From Bactrocera neohumeralis (taxonomy: Eukaryota; Arthropoda; Insecta; Diptera; Tephritidae): a DNA stretch of 64,000 nucleotides. Positions 1-11,237 of this stretch are shown here, piece after piece; the first letter of the stretch is position 1, and every line of letters begins with the position of its first letter. The stretch is taken from assembly GCF_024586455.1 (NCBI RefSeq), contig NC_065923.1, positions 40,906,370 through 40,970,369 of the forward strand. Reading direction: 5' to 3'. The position numbers were made by a program, and so were the translations under genes. The notes under the pieces were generated by a model that was not told the DNA's origin, did not search any database, and saw only the letters and a program-made list of their open reading frames with translations.

Positions 1-345
1 AAGCTATAATACCTTGAACAGTTTTTCTTTGAATAAAAATGGATTGAAAATATCTTTTATCTCGTTCGGTCAGTTTGAATGGCAGCTATATTATATAGTG
101 CTCCAATCTGAATAATTTTACGGAGATGCATTGGACAATAGTCCAAAATTGTGAAGATATTTCCTCAAAAAAAAAGATAAAGATTTCAATACGAAAAAAA
201 TCGTTTTCATTATAAAAAGTTCCCTGATAACGGTAGTTCACAAAAGGACAAAGCATGCAACATGTTGATATTTCAAAAAAATGGCTAAAAGGGAAAATCG
301 TCTCAGCCTCGTCAGGCTGATAATTTATATATACAACATTTAGTT
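1..345 (-). repeat. GTCY/DINE-1-like dispersed repeat, truncated at window edge
   Basis: Read on the minus strand this stretch matches the pattern of the repeats at 20165-20700 and 49090-49560: a 'gtcaggctgataatttatatata' type block near 305-340, a 'gataacggtag' block near 225-240, and a 'ggtcagtttgaatggcagctatat' type block near 67-95. These blocks recur in the same order elsewhere in the window. The family resembles DINE-1/mini-me (Helentron-derived) repeats of flies; that family name is inference. It has no coding capacity. Confidence 0.55.
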
Positions 346-1300
346 ACTAATCCACTTTTAAGCCAATTATAAAAATTTACTTCTACGTAAGACCTATTTC
401 TTCTCTATTTCCCTGCGGAAAACAATCTGTTGTTTGCATTTTCTACAGTTTTATTTACTTTACGCTAACATTTCTTTACACATCCAAAGCGTAGTACCTA
501 TGTTTTTGCTTAAGTGTTCGGTTCCATCTATAGTATTTCAAAAAGTATAATCTTCTTCCCCTTTTTAATTTTTTGGTGTTCTTTGATATCCACTTTTCGG
601 TTGTCACTATCTTGAATGTTTTTGACAATGATGCTATATGAATGATGCAGTTTTATAACTAATCAACTGAATGCATTTGAATATCCACATAAAGCCTTGC
701 TGCAATGTTTTTCGATGTTCATTATGTAAAAAAACAAAAAAAGAAGAATAAAACAAATTATTTCATGCTTAAAAGTGTTTACCTAAAAAGAAATTATTCC
801 TAATTTATCATAGAAAAGTACCGAATTAAATTTCGCTTGCAGAAATCGTAAAATTTGTTATACGAAAATGTAAGAGCTAGTAAAGTTGAATTAGTTTTAT
901 TACATTTGATGTATTCAAACAGTGAGTTAATACTATAAAGAGAAGAAAGGTATGTCACAGACTTATTTACATTTTGCTGAAAAACGGGAAATGGTTTGCC
1001 ATTGAATCTAAGCTACTTGTACTTTTTTAGAAACCATATTGATACCCATTGTTTTGAAAGGTACTGGTTGATAGAATTAGAGACCATATACAAAGGTTTT
1101 TACAACTTTAGGTTGTTAAATTATCTCATTTTTAAACAGAAATGTTTCAGATGGAATTCTGTTCGTTAAGTTATGGAATTCTCCTAATACACTAGTCCTT
1201 TAAAACTTTAAAATCTATCTATACCTAACTAGTCATAGGAAATACTTCACATAATAATATTTTTAGTCAAAATTCTGAATGTAACTGTTCTGTTTTCTCC
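346..1300. other. Intergenic, no gene seen
   Basis: AT-rich single-copy-looking DNA with A and T runs. I see no coherent reading frame, transposon domain or terminal repeat here. Confidence 0.5.
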
Positions 1301-1302
1301 AG

Positions 1303-2030
1303 ACTGATAAAGAGGCAAAACAAATGGGCCTGGCGTGAACGATGGCAAGACGAAATATCTGTCATTAAACAAACAGTCGTCGCACTCGCGGCCTGGCTGC
1401 GTCACGTCACTGTTGACAAAGTCATAACTTTTGGAACGTAAATACCAATTTCAACAATGTCAGCCTGGAAACGCGCAGAATAACTCTTGCCAACAGATGC
1501 TACTTCGGGCTGAATAGGCAATTGAGAAGGAGAGTCTTCTCTTGACGAACAAAGACCAAATTCAATAAGTCACCCATTATTCCCGTCCTGCTATATGGTG
1601 CAGAGTCTTGGACGATGTCAACAACCGATGAGGCGACGTTGCGAGTTTTCGAGAGAAAAGTTCTGCGAAAGATTTATGGTCCTTTGCACGTTGGCCACGG
1701 CGAATATCGCCTTCGATGGAACGATGAGCTGTACGAAATATACGACGACATTGACATAGTTCGGCGAATTAAAAGACAGCGGCTACGCTGGTTGTGGTCA
1801 TGTTGTCCGAATGGACGAAAACACTGAACTCTTGAAAATATTCGATGCATTAGCCGCTGGGGAAAGCAGAGGAAGAGGGAAGATCTCCACTCCGTTGGAA
1901 GGACCAGGTGGAGAAGGACCTGGCTACGCTTGGAATATCCAATTGGCGCACGTAGCGAAAAGAAGAAACGACGGGCGCACTGTTGTTAACTCAGCTATAA
2001 AAGCGCAAGCAGTGTCTACGCCAGTAAAGA
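1303..2030 (+). mobile_element. RTE-clade non-LTR retrotransposon, 3' fragment (dead)
   Basis: This is the same sequence family as the larger element at 24385-27200, here on the + strand. The translation at 1615-1827 carries the conserved stretch TTDEATLRVFERKVLRKIYG, then RWNDELYEIYDDID and IKRQRLRWL; the following frame (1811 on) carries RMDENTELLKIFD-like sequence and a Gly/Arg-rich segment. These are the C-terminal part of the RTE reverse-transcriptase ORF. Several frameshifts separate the pieces (near 1340, 1440, 1800, 1880). The 3' end near 2020 has the 'gtgtctacgcca' block followed by AAGAAGAAA, as at the end of the larger element. It cannot encode an active enzyme. Confidence 0.85.
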
Positions 2031-2509
2031 AGAAAACTGTTTGCAGTTCTTTTCTGTGGTCTGAAGTGAAATTTAATATACTGCTTAGCATTTCATACAG
2101 TTTAGGCCCTTACTGTTACAATTTTGTAGCTAAAGTTTTGAATTAAAAAGAACCATTCCGTTGCTCTATGTCATGATTATAATTTCATTGTTGCACGTTT
2201 GATTTATCGGACCCTTTGCAAAATTTAAAGGAATCAGATATGATTATTTATTCCCAGCGGCTGAATTATATTTTTGTAACAATTTCTTATGTAAAGAAAT
2301 TCACTGGTAATTTTTACGTTCTCTCCGCTTGAAAGTGATTAATTTTTGAAAGTACTTTTGACAAAAATCACAGATTCGTATTAGCATACTGATTATGAAC
2401 GCAATGTCATACCTAGATAGAAACCAAAACTATCATATGATGTTTTCCGCAAACTAGCAAACAATTGTAGTTGTTTAAAACCAAGTCGTCCAAACCGCGT
2501 TTAACGCAA
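2031..2509. other. Intergenic, no gene seen
   Basis: Unique-looking AT-rich spacer between an RTE fragment and the duplicated cuticle-gene promoter block. No supported feature. Confidence 0.45.
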
Positions 2510-3111
2510 TTGTCCGACTATTAAAACCGCAATGAATGAAACCAATAAAATTACCATCACAAATGGAGCAGCGATTATGTTCGCCACCAATCCGCAGCGA
2601 TGCCGATTGACCGACAGAGGGCACATAATATAATATATCTCTAGAGATTATGCTGCTTACTGTTGTTGTAGCGCTGTGAGCGCTTCAAGCGCATGCGCAC
2701 GGTTCTATCCGGCCTTTTGACTTTATTTTGCTTTTGATTTTCATGCAACCCCTCGCTCTCGCACTAAGCACGAGCATGTGCATCAGCTGACCCGTTTGAG
2801 AGTCGGTGCGCGTTGTTGGCGTGCCCGCGTGGTGTTTTTGGGCATGCGTCTAAGATTTTATTTGATTGGCTTTGACGCTCACTTCAGTTGCCTCTCGCGC
2901 GTTTCTTGTGAGTTTGCTTTTATTTACTTTTGCTTTTCATACGTCAATTTTACTTTTGTGTCGCAGCATTTCAGCCGGCCTGGCTTTAAGAATTTTTCTG
3001 ATTTTTGGGTATAAATATCTGTTACAGTTGCTGATTGAAGGCATAACAACATTTGCTCTTAACATTGGTCTTACAGTCTAAAAACTCAAAAAAACCTCAA
3101 CTCAAAACAAA
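2510..3111 (+). promoter_or_regulatory. Promoter module and 5' UTR of cuticle gene copy 1 (duplicated)
   Basis: About 600 bp here align collinearly with 10605-11237 in front of the second gene copy. Strongly conserved blocks include 'aaattaccatcacaaatgg' (2549), 'gcatgcgcacggttctatcc' (2691), 'caacccctcgctctcg' (2747), 'acgctcac' (2875), 'ttttacttttgtgtcgcagc' (2949) and 'ctttaagaatttttctgatt' (2984). Both copies then have TATAAATA and 'gaaggcataacaacatttg'. Conservation across a duplication whose introns have diverged suggests these blocks are cis-regulatory. The likely transcription start is near 3040, giving a short 5' UTR of about 70 nt. Confidence 0.7.
3010..3017 (+). promoter_or_regulatory. 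TATA box of cuticle gene copy 1
   Basis: TATAAATA lies about 100 bp before the start codon and is conserved at the equivalent place (11113-11120) in the second copy. A start site about 30 bp downstream falls at roughly 3040. Confidence 0.75.
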
Positions 3112-3838
3112 ATGTTCAAACTGGTAAGCAGCGCAAGGATATTGAAGGACTTAATTGCTATAATTCCTCATAAAAAATCAGTGAATATTGCAGGGATTTA
3201 ATGAAAGTGAAATATCTCTGAATAGTGCCAATAATAAATAGTTCACTACTTTATATTTATGTGGAAACAGTGTTAATAAAAAAATTAATGGATTTAAGAG
3301 AAAAATTCTACATTTAATGGAGAGTTTTAAACTTCGTCTAAGTTATTGCATTTTCAACTGGTTTCGACAGTAATATTTTTTATGCACTAAATTAATAATT
3401 TTGAACAATTTTCAGATCGTTACTTTGTCTGCACTCTGCGCCGTTGCCTCCGCCGGCTACATTGGTGGCTACGGACTCGGCGGTCTTAGCGGTCATGGTG
3501 GTCTAGGCTATGGTTTGGGTTATAGCGGCTACAGTGGCATTGTTGCACCAGCTTACCATGCACCCGCCATTGTGGCACCCGCACCAATTGTGAAGACCTA
3601 CAGCGCGCCCATCGTCGCCGCTCCAGTGGTGAAGACCATCGCGCCATTGGCCACCTCCTACGCCAACACCTACAAAGTGGCCACCAAGGCTATTCCAGTA
3701 GTGCATGCCGCCCCTGCTCTGGTGCACGCTGCTCCAGCTGTTTATGCCGCACCCGCCTATCAAACTTCCTCCACCTACCACGGTTCCTTGGGCGGTTACG
3801 GCTTGAACTACGGATATGGTCATGGTCTATTGCATTAA
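3112..3838 (+). CDS. CPLCA/retinin-like cuticular protein, copy 1; join(3112..3123,3416..3838)
   Basis: The product is a 144-residue secreted structural protein, probably of cuticle. Exon 1 codes only MFKL and ends at a GTAAGC donor (3124); the 292 bp intron ends in TTTTCAG and exon 2 starts at 3416 in phase 0. The context CAAAATG fits a fly start. Residues 1-17 form a signal peptide ending ASA. Residues 18-45 are Gly/Tyr repeats (GYGLGG type). Residues 46-119 are Ala/Val/Pro-rich with repeated AAP units and a central TSYANTYKV stretch (84-92), the type of segment seen in CPLCA proteins with the retinin-like domain. Residues 126-144 are Gly/Tyr/Leu-rich, ending HGLLH. The family assignment rests on composition and motif memory. 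It lacks an R&R chitin-binding domain. Its tandem partner at 11238-13286 differs by two substitutions and a six-residue deletion. Confidence 0.9.
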
Positions 3839-4183
3839 ATGTAAATCAAAGCAGTGATATGGATTAAGGCGAACAAGGATATGAAAAAGGCAAATGAGCT
3901 TCCAGTCAAAATGCAATTGAAATTTGTTAAAGATATAGGTATAATGATCGCTAAGTGATCGAAGCGTCGTACATAGTAATAGTTAAACATTCCACGAAAC
4001 AATGTTATCCTTCATAAAATCCTTGTCATCGCGAATGAGCGCACAGACTATTCATATCACGAAGATGGCGGCGACATAAACAATTGATTATTCGAGTGAG
4101 TGAGCAGATGGGAGATCAGAAACTTTGACTAAGTGCCTGTTTTTGTGTTGTCGAGTTCGAGTCTAATTTTTTAAGTATTTTTT

Positions 4184-4189
4184 AATAAA
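4184..4189 (+). terminator. Polyadenylation signal of cuticle gene copy 1
   Basis: AATAAA lies 346 bp after the stop codon, inside the block 'ttaagtatttttTAATAAAt' that is conserved after the second copy (13687-13692). This gives a 3' UTR of roughly 370 nt. Confidence 0.65.
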
Positions 4190-4199
4190 TTTATACAAC

Positions 4200-4625
4200 G
4201 AATTAAATTTTGTTTTATTTCCTTCTCATTTCCCTATTTTACCGGATGTAATCCTGGCTTAGAGTTCCAATAATTGTGTGCAAATTAAATCATAGATTTT
4301 GTCTTTCTATAAGTACATGTAACTCTAGTTGTCTTTAACTGCCTAACAATAAGTACTTTATTACAAATTGATATTATCCACACACTGAGACTGAGATTAT
4401 TTCAAATGTTTAAAATTTTGAGATCATTTATGGCTTTCTCTCATTGGTCCAGTATTTTAGAGAAAGAAGCGCTTTGTAAAATTAGCAACATTGTAATCTT
4501 ACCTAAGGATCATATAAAGTTTGCTTTATATAACCAGCAATACGCTAAACAAAGAATTTCATACTTTTATGAACTTCAGGGTGAATTTACAAAACCGTAA
4601 TGTAGCTGAGTTTTAAAATTAGTGC
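4200..4625. other. Intergenic, no gene seen
   Basis: AT-rich spacer after the first cuticle gene. The small open frame at 4406-4600 has no recognisable domain and biased AT codons, so I do not call it. Confidence 0.45.
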
Positions 4626-4627
4626 TA

Positions 4628-5502
4628 CAAGGGTTTTCAAAGTAAACAGTTTTGCCGAAACTTTTAGGCCTTATGGCGATGATTGCTAATGCGTTAGAGA
4701 TTACACGAGTGATTTCTTTTCAAAGTGGTCGTGAGAATTTTATCATTTTTTCGTTTTTAACTTATTTTTTTGTCAGTAGTTTTTAGGCCAAATATGAGCT
4801 TTAAAGTATCAACATTAAATTTTTTTTTCAAAATTCTGTTTTACCCAAATATTTCAGTCAAAAGTCATGAAAATCTTGTTTTTTTTTTCGTTAAAATCGT
4901 TAAAAAAATATCATTTTCAAAAATAAACAATTCTGGTCGGACGATCACTATAAATGAGTGGAAGAACATATCTAAATTTTAAAAGCAATCGGTTGAATGA
5001 AACCGGAAAGGGTTTGCAGAATATGACATTCAAAAATGATATCAGCTGGACTTGTCATGGCGCCTGGTGGACCCGCTTACGACACGTCGGCGAAAAGCTG
5101 TAACTAATTAAATACTATGAATTTCGGTCTGAATTTTTTCGGTCGGAATTGAACATCTCCATAACATCGATTTATCCCATTTTGACCGAACATTTGGGCT
5201 TACGAAAGTTGTGTGCACTGTTTGTTCCATACAAATTGACTGATGACCAAAAATTGCTCAGAATCCAACATTCAAAGGACGATTATTTGACCAAAAATCA
5301 CAACCGCTAAACTCCCCGTATTCACCTGATACTACCGTGCGATTTTCCTCGAGAAGAATGCATTCTAAATACTTTTGGACTTTGCAAAAAGCTGTATTGC
5401 AGCAGAAGGAGACTCTTTTGAATAAAATAAATTGATTTTGCCGAAAAAACCTTTTGTTCTGTTTTTAGTTTTAAAGTCCTGTTTACTTTGGAATCTGCCT
5501 TG
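4628..5502 (+). mobile_element. Internally deleted mariner, same family as 17877-19165
   Basis: The right end (about 5473-5502) repeats the terminal inverted repeat of the full-length mariner at 17877-19165 (core 'agtaaacaggactt' on the opposite strand). A degenerate left repeat with the core 'aaagtaaacag' starts at 4628 after TA. Around 4765-4860 the sequence matches the 5' leader and first transposase codons of the full copy. Around 5145-5330 it matches the helix-turn-helix region and then jumps directly to the segment after the second catalytic Asp. A second deletion removes most of the C-terminus. The left half is badly decayed and no transposase can be made. Confidence 0.7.
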
Positions 5503-5599
5503 TTTACAAATATTTGAAATATCAAATCTAAAAAATTAAAATATATTACTTATTATTTGCGAAATGAAGAAAACAAGTTTCGGACAAAGAACAACTTGA

Positions 5600-5828
5600 A
5601 AGATTCATAATTTTATCAAAAAACATTGGTTTGAAATGGGTTTTGTGGCCTGGAGGAACCATCGGTACATATTTCTTTAAAAATGATTCCGGTGGGAACA
5701 TAACCGCCAATGGCAATCGTGATCGCGCCATGATAACCGACTATTTTATGCTTGATTGGTGCTATTTATATCGGCAGCATTTGTTTTCAACAAGACGTCA
5801 CTCAATCGGAATCAACGATTAAGTAACA
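5600..5828 (+). mobile_element. DD41D Tc1/mariner transposase fragment
   Basis: The translation from 5631 contains WPGGTIGTYFFKNDSGGNIT, then NGNRDRAMITDYF, the segment between the first and second catalytic Asp of the DD41D family seen better preserved at 43145-44132 and 15095-16090. It then degenerates around 'catttgttttcaacaagacg', the place of the FQQDGAT motif. The fragment is short and has no terminal repeats. Confidence 0.7.
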
Positions 5829-5994
5829 CAGTCATTTTATTGTCAGACAATTTTTACATATCTGAAAATTTTTTGATGATAATCACGCCAATAAAATTGA
5901 GGAAATTGGTTTGACAGTCAACAACGAAAAGTGAAATTATCGAGATGGAATTAGTTCCAGAAATTTTGAAATCTTTGAGCCTAAGAAAAGTGAA

Positions 5995-6625
5995 ATTACT
6001 ATGTTCAAAAACGTTCAAATGTTTTCGGAAAACAGCGTCGCGTTAAAACGATGTGTTTGTCTACAAGGATGTCATGAAACATTTTTGTCTGGAATTGATG
6101 CTTACGACCCGAAATAGGCGAAATTATTATCATGGCAAAGGTGAGTCGAAAGGATAAAAACAGGTCAAAAATCAATTTATGTTGACAGTTTTATTTGGTT
6201 ATCGAGGTGCGGGACTTCCGATCGATCAAACTGTCATCAAGGAATACTATTTGACTGTAACGCGTCGTTTGCGCTAAGCTATTCCTAAAAAGAGGCCGAA
6301 ATTATGTTTCGACAACGCTTGGTTTTTGCACCACGATGTTGCATTTTCGCTTCCTGCATTGATTATTCTTGAGGTTTTCGCCAAAATTTCAAGCAATTTG
6401 GTACCGCAACCACCGTATTCGCCTGATTTAGCACCGTGTGACCTCTGGCTATTCAGCAAACTCAAACGATTACTCCGGGGAAACCGCTTTGAGTAAATTG
6501 AAGACGTTAAACGTGAATCGCTACGCGCATTTCAAGGATTGGGAAAACGATGGCATAAGTGTATTGTGGCCAAAGGATAAAGAACGACATAGAATTTGAA
6601 GAATAAATAAAGAATTTTAATATTA
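5995..6625 (+). mobile_element. Mariner (DD34D) transposase C-terminal fragment
   Basis: On the + strand, in several frames, I read pieces of a mariner catalytic domain: YRGAGLPIDQTVIKEYYLTV (6198-6258), the remains of a HHD(N)A motif near 6330, then PPYSPDLAPCDLWLFSKLKR (6408-6468) containing the third catalytic Asp, and a C-terminal RWHKCIV-type segment (about 6550). Frameshifts and stop codons break it. It resembles the fragment at 33185-33925 more than the full mariner at 17877. Confidence 0.8.
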
Positions 6626-6659
6626 TGAAGAAAGTAGTAGTATATGAATATATGTATAA

Positions 6660-6800
6660 ATAGTCACAGTGACAAGCTGAGCTGATTTAGCCGTGGCCGC
6701 CTATCAGTTTTTGAGATATCATTCTGCCATTTAGCGTACGTTCTTTCCTCCCCAAGAAAGTGTTCATTCGTCAGATCTGCCAAAACCACACCTTGATTTT
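6660..6800 (+). repeat. GTCY/DINE-1-like repeat fragment
   Basis: The blocks 'gagctgatttagccgtggccg', 'gttttgagatatcat' type, and 'tcattcgtcagatctgcc' match in order the core of the + strand repeat at 20165-20700. The piece is truncated on both sides and abuts an RTE fragment. Confidence 0.5.
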
Positions 6801-6804
6801 CTTT

Positions 6805-7165
6805 ATTATAGCTTAGTTTGCAACAGCGCACTAGTCGTCTTCCTTTTGACTGTTTGGCGCCAATCTCAGTGTATCCAGGTTCCATTTCATCTGTTCTTTC
6901 CAACGGAATGGAGGTCTTTCTCTACCTCTAACTTTACCCAGCTAGCGTAGCCGCTGTCTCTTAATTCGCTGAAATATGTCATACATCATATGCCTCATAT
7001 CTCATACAGTTCATCGTTCCATCGAATGCGTGGCCAACGTGAAAAGGGCCATAAATCGTTCGCACAACCTTTCTCTCGAAAACTCGTAACGTCTACTCAT
7101 CAGATGTTGTAATACTACTTAGTCCGAAGCAGCAACTGTTGGAAAGAGTAATTCTGTTTAATTTC
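6805..7165 (-). mobile_element. RTE-clade retrotransposon 3' fragment (dead)
   Basis: On the minus strand this matches the 3' coding part of the RTE element at 24385-27200: the regions coding WNDELYE, VFERKVLRKIYG-like and NRCYFGL-like sequence can be followed from about 7150 down to 6900, and the non-coding end continues to about 6805. Multiple frameshifts and substitutions are visible. Confidence 0.75.
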
Positions 7166-7169
7166 GAAA

Positions 7170-8255
7170 CTAGCATTGTTATTAATGCTAGTTCCAATGC
7201 TTGGAATCAACCCATATCACACTATAGCAAAATATATATATCTTCCGCACAAGCTGAACGATGAAAACCAAGTACTTATATTAAAAACTTAAAAATTAAA
7301 TCATAAAACATCTTTACAAATTTTGACACAAATTATCGCTCAAGACAAGACAAGCATTACTAAATACACCTGTGAAGAGTATTATAGCTTCTATGCTGCC
7401 GAGGTTAACTTTTTGCTGGGTCAATAAAATTTGAGTTACACTTTTATTTTTTCTTTTTATCATTAATGTTGAAATGCATGAAATTATAACGCTCTCAAAC
7501 TAAGGGATCTTACAACATAATTACTTAATATTCAATAATCGTAATAGAGCTTTCAAAAATTAATTATTTAATTTTTTAAATGCTAACATTCTTCAGTTAC
7601 AGTTTAAGCCATTAGACTACTCAGTTAAATGAATGTACACTCATACGCTTACTAAATATACTCGTATAATATACATGTACTAGTAACAAGCCAATATGGT
7701 TCAAAAAATCTTTGATTTGCATTTAATTGTTTTGTAATTAAATCAATTAGAGTACACGAAAACACTCTGTTATTCAATTATTGCAAATCACAAAAATTCA
7801 GATATTAGATACGCACATCGATTGCGAATCGAATACAGAAATATCAAACATTTTTTGTTTTAAAAAAAATTTATCAAAACTTTGCAACATTACAATTCCA
7901 ATACTATATTGCCAAAGTTGGAGCAATTGTGCATGCAGCAAGAAAACCATTTTTTCAAATACCTTAGGTCGTGAATATCGACGAATCGTTTTCAGTTTTT
8001 AGTAACTGTGAGCACATATCAAAGAGGATTGTAATGTAATGCAATTAGGAAATAATGATTATCAAATATTTTCGTTAAAAGATTTCACGAAATGCTATTT
8101 ACATGGAGTAAAGCTTCAAAATATTTGAAACCGTGGACAGATCTCGACTCATATAAGCTATTTTATATCACTGATTTCGACGTCAGAACCGTTTTACAGA
8201 TATTTTCTCAATTTAAAAAATCAAATTGAAAAAATTTAAAGAATTTCAGCACCTC
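7170..8255. other. Intergenic, no gene seen
   Basis: AT-rich spacer with short A/T runs. The open frame at 7781-8002 has no recognisable domain. Nothing else can be supported. Confidence 0.45.
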
Positions 8256-8259
8256 TATC

Positions 8260-9830
8260 ATATATCAAAGCCAGGTTGGTCGCCACAATTTTATATGATG
8301 AAGTGTCATGGTTTCATGGAGCCCTTATGCACAAAAAATTTGCTGTAGGCACTTTTCTCTGTATCGAAGAGGCCTTCAAAAATGTACGGCCGGAGACAGT
8401 GTCTAAACCCCTGAAAAAGTTTGGGGTGGTATCGAACTTCAAGCATCTCATATATAGTCTTCTTTGCTACAGAACGGCAAACGTAGTGGGATTTTCAAAA
8501 CATCCCGAAAGGTTAATAGGGCTCCCTGCAGAGTAGTGTACTTTCCCCACTGCTTAAGATGTGGAGAAACGCAGTAATCGGATGGAAGCTGACGACGTTG
8601 TTCTTATTGTTTAAGATAGTCTCTAAACACAATCTAAGAGTTACCTAAAGGGTACCTCAGCGTGGTAACCAGTTGGGCGGGTAGAAATGCCTTAAAAAAC
8701 ACTGAAACGGTGTTATTTACTAGGAAGTATTAGGTCCCAAACGTGCCTCTCTCCTCCTTCTGATGTTCGCGCCATTAACCTGGTAAGCCATAGATAGAAA
8801 CCTTTCTTAGAGGCCAAATATTTAAGAAGACACGGCTGGGGAGAAGATGTGCAGTAAGATTTTTCATGGAGGGGTCGAAGCTAGAAAGGAAGGTTGGAGG
8901 GGGAGTTTTGTGTGAGTAGCTCTCTGTTAATCTTACCTTCAACTACCGGACCACTGTTGTGCTTTTCAGGCAAAAGTGGCTGCTAAAAAAGTTGCCGGAG
9001 GAGACGTACTACTACGAAGTGAAGACCTCTTTTAGGCTGGTAAGTATTCACTCCAATAGCAGGGCAGCAATACTTGCGCCGAGCTCGCTAACCGTGCACT
9101 CAAAGCTAGTCAAGGAATGTCAGGTCTAAGTAGAAATAGCATCAAGCTACTTCATTATCAGACTGGTTTGATTATCTGGTCACAGTAGAATCGCTGGCAA
9201 TTGCAAAGCCCATGATCCAGCCATAAGTGCACAATCGCATCACTCACATCGGAATGAGACCGAGTTGGATCTCTATTTACGCTTGCCGTCCTGCCACAGG
9301 AGCAATGAATCTCGCGTGCACTTAACTGGCGACCTGCTCCTGTGCGACTGTGAGACCCTTCTGACCTAGAATATAATGTAAGAGATCTACTGAATTACTT
9401 GCCCTGAGCAAAGTTCATCTTGCCTCAATCGTATGGATTCTTACTGGACGCTTTCCAATAAGCGTTCTTGGGGTAAGGCTCAAAATCTTGTCGGACACTA
9501 GTTGTCAAAGTTGTATGAAGCAGGTTGAGGTGGAAACATCCAGGCACTTTCTCTTCCACTGTACAGCCTTTACAAGACTGAGGCTGAAACGTCTCAGTAA
9601 TCCTATTTTCGGCGAACCAATAGACATAGGAGAAATTGTTATTAGCCGTCTCAACAAATTTGTAAAATTTATAATAGGCTCAAAGCGCCTTGTCGATCTC
9701 TAAGGGTCTTATTAACCAGTTTTAAGAGATTTTGGTACCACTGCGGTTTGGCGTTCTAAGCTGTCCAAGTGAGATTCCGCTCACGATCGACCTCTGAACC
9801 TAATTTAATCTAGATTCTATATTTCTACAG
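8260..9830 (+). mobile_element. Jockey/Loa-like non-LTR ORF2 remnant
   Basis: The frame at 8276-8536 contains FLCIEEAFKNVRPETVSKPL, matching the RT block A pattern (F-D-x-x-x-A-F, here with the catalytic Asp replaced by Cys), and ends with the GLPAE position of the 'PQGG' block. RNase H-like pieces follow (about 8960-9000 and GHSRIAGNCKA-like near 9180). The C-terminal zinc-knuckle-like segment is at 9488-9703, with CQSCMKQ and RHFLFHCTAFTRLRLK (C-x2-C...H-x4-C). Frames change repeatedly, so the element is long dead. The clade is inferred from the C-terminal knuckle. Confidence 0.75.
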
Positions 9831-9839
9831 TAAGCTGCA

Positions 9840-10600
9840 GCTTTTTATAGTTTTTCTGATTTGTGGGCGTGGCAGTAATCTGAATTTCCAACCTCGTTTA
9901 TATCGAATAAACAAATTATAACACCTACATATCTGCGAGGTTAGTTTTTGAAACTCCGTGTGGTGTATTTCTCGTTCTCTAGGGTTGAGTAATTATATTA
10001 AGTCAAGGGAAGCATCAAAATATGAGCCACAGCAAAAAAGGCAATAGCATAAAAATTTTTATTTTTGTTATTTTAGTAAAATTTAATTTATTACTAAAAC
10101 TAATTATCTTGGAAATGATTGTTACAATGCCGTACTCTAAACGACTTTTCAAATAGATCAACGAGAGCTTTATTAGGCCTCCATTAAAAAGTATACAAAA
10201 ATAATAATAAAAACCTTACAGAATAACGTACTTGTGATCACATGACCAGAGGACAAGCAACAATTGAAAAACTAAACATACAAAAACTCAATTTATGCTC
10301 AAATGTAACATGAGTTTCATTGCATAATTAATGCAATGAGGTTATCTAAGCAATAATGTGATCTGTTATTTAAAAAAAAAAAAAAAAATATAAAATATAA
10401 TAATAATAATAAAGCATGCCAAAATAATATATTGTTTTATTTCAGAATGCGGTGCGGGGTATACTGCAGGAAATACCTTCAAAGATTTCCGGTGCGAGAA
10501 TGCAAAATAAATACATTATTACTCGCCTTTGGCCACCAAACAAGGCATTTACTATCAAAAGACCAGGCGCTTCAAAGTCAAATCATCAAAATCGCTATTA
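9840..10600. other. Intergenic with A-tract and (TAA)n microsatellite
   Basis: A run of A and then a short (TAA)n repeat lie at about 10371-10412. No gene seen. This stretch separates a retrotransposon remnant from the second copy of the cuticle-gene promoter block. Confidence 0.5.
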
Positions 10601-10604
10601 TTAA

Positions 10605-11237
10605 CTCAATTGTCCAGCTATTAAAGTCGCAATGAATGAAACCAATAAAATTACCATCACAAATGGAGCAGCGCTTATGATTGCCACCAACGAACGTCAA
10701 CGCCGCGCGAGCGACTGCAAACATGCCATATTTGATGCCGGCAATCACGTTTATTACACACGCTGTTGAACGTTTAGCTCAGAGCGCCTTGAGCGCATGC
10801 GCACGGTTCTATCCGGCCTTTCAATATTTATTTTGCTTTTGTTTTTCATGTTTTTGCAACCCCTCGCTCTCGTACCAAGCACGAGTATGCGCATCAGCTG
10901 ACTCGTTTGTGCGTCAGTGTTTGTTGTTTACAGCGAGTCAGCGTGGTTTTTTCAAGCATGCGCTTAAGCGGTGCTTTGACGCTCACCTGAGTTGTCTCTC
11001 GCGCTTTGATCGCCAGTTTGTCTTTACTGACTTTTGCTTTTCTTATGCCAATTTTACTTTTGTGTCGCAGCATTTTCGTCAGCGCGCTTTAAGAATTTTT
11101 CTGATTTTCGCGTATAAATAACTGCCACAGTTGCTGTTTGAAGGCATAACAACATTTGCGGTTAACAATATCTAGTGGTAGTTGTACCTTAAAGCCTTGC
11201 ATTCTAAAAACTTAGGAAAAACTCAACTCAATACAAA
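10605..11237 (+). promoter_or_regulatory. Promoter module and 5' UTR of cuticle gene copy 2 (duplicated)
   Basis: This aligns with 2510-3111 through a series of near-identical blocks separated by small insertions and deletions: 'aaattaccatcacaaatgg' (10649), 'gcatgcgcacggttctatcc' (10795), 'caacccctcgctctcg' (10858), 'ttttacttttgtgtcgcagc' (11053) and 'ctttaagaatttttctgatt' (11088). Between the TATA box and the ATG, copy 2 carries about 25 extra bases (around 11172-11205). Confidence 0.7.
11113..11120 (+). promoter_or_regulatory. TATA box of cuticle gene copy 2
   Basis: TATAAATA sits at the same place as 3010-3017 in the first copy, followed by the shared 'gaaggcataacaac' block about 30 bp downstream, where transcription probably starts. 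Confidence 0.75.

Noticed and set aside
3503..3823. 106-codon open frame on the minus strand
   Set aside because: Exact antisense shadow of cuticle gene copy 1 exon 2; a Gly/Val/His-rich translation is expected from its repeated codons.
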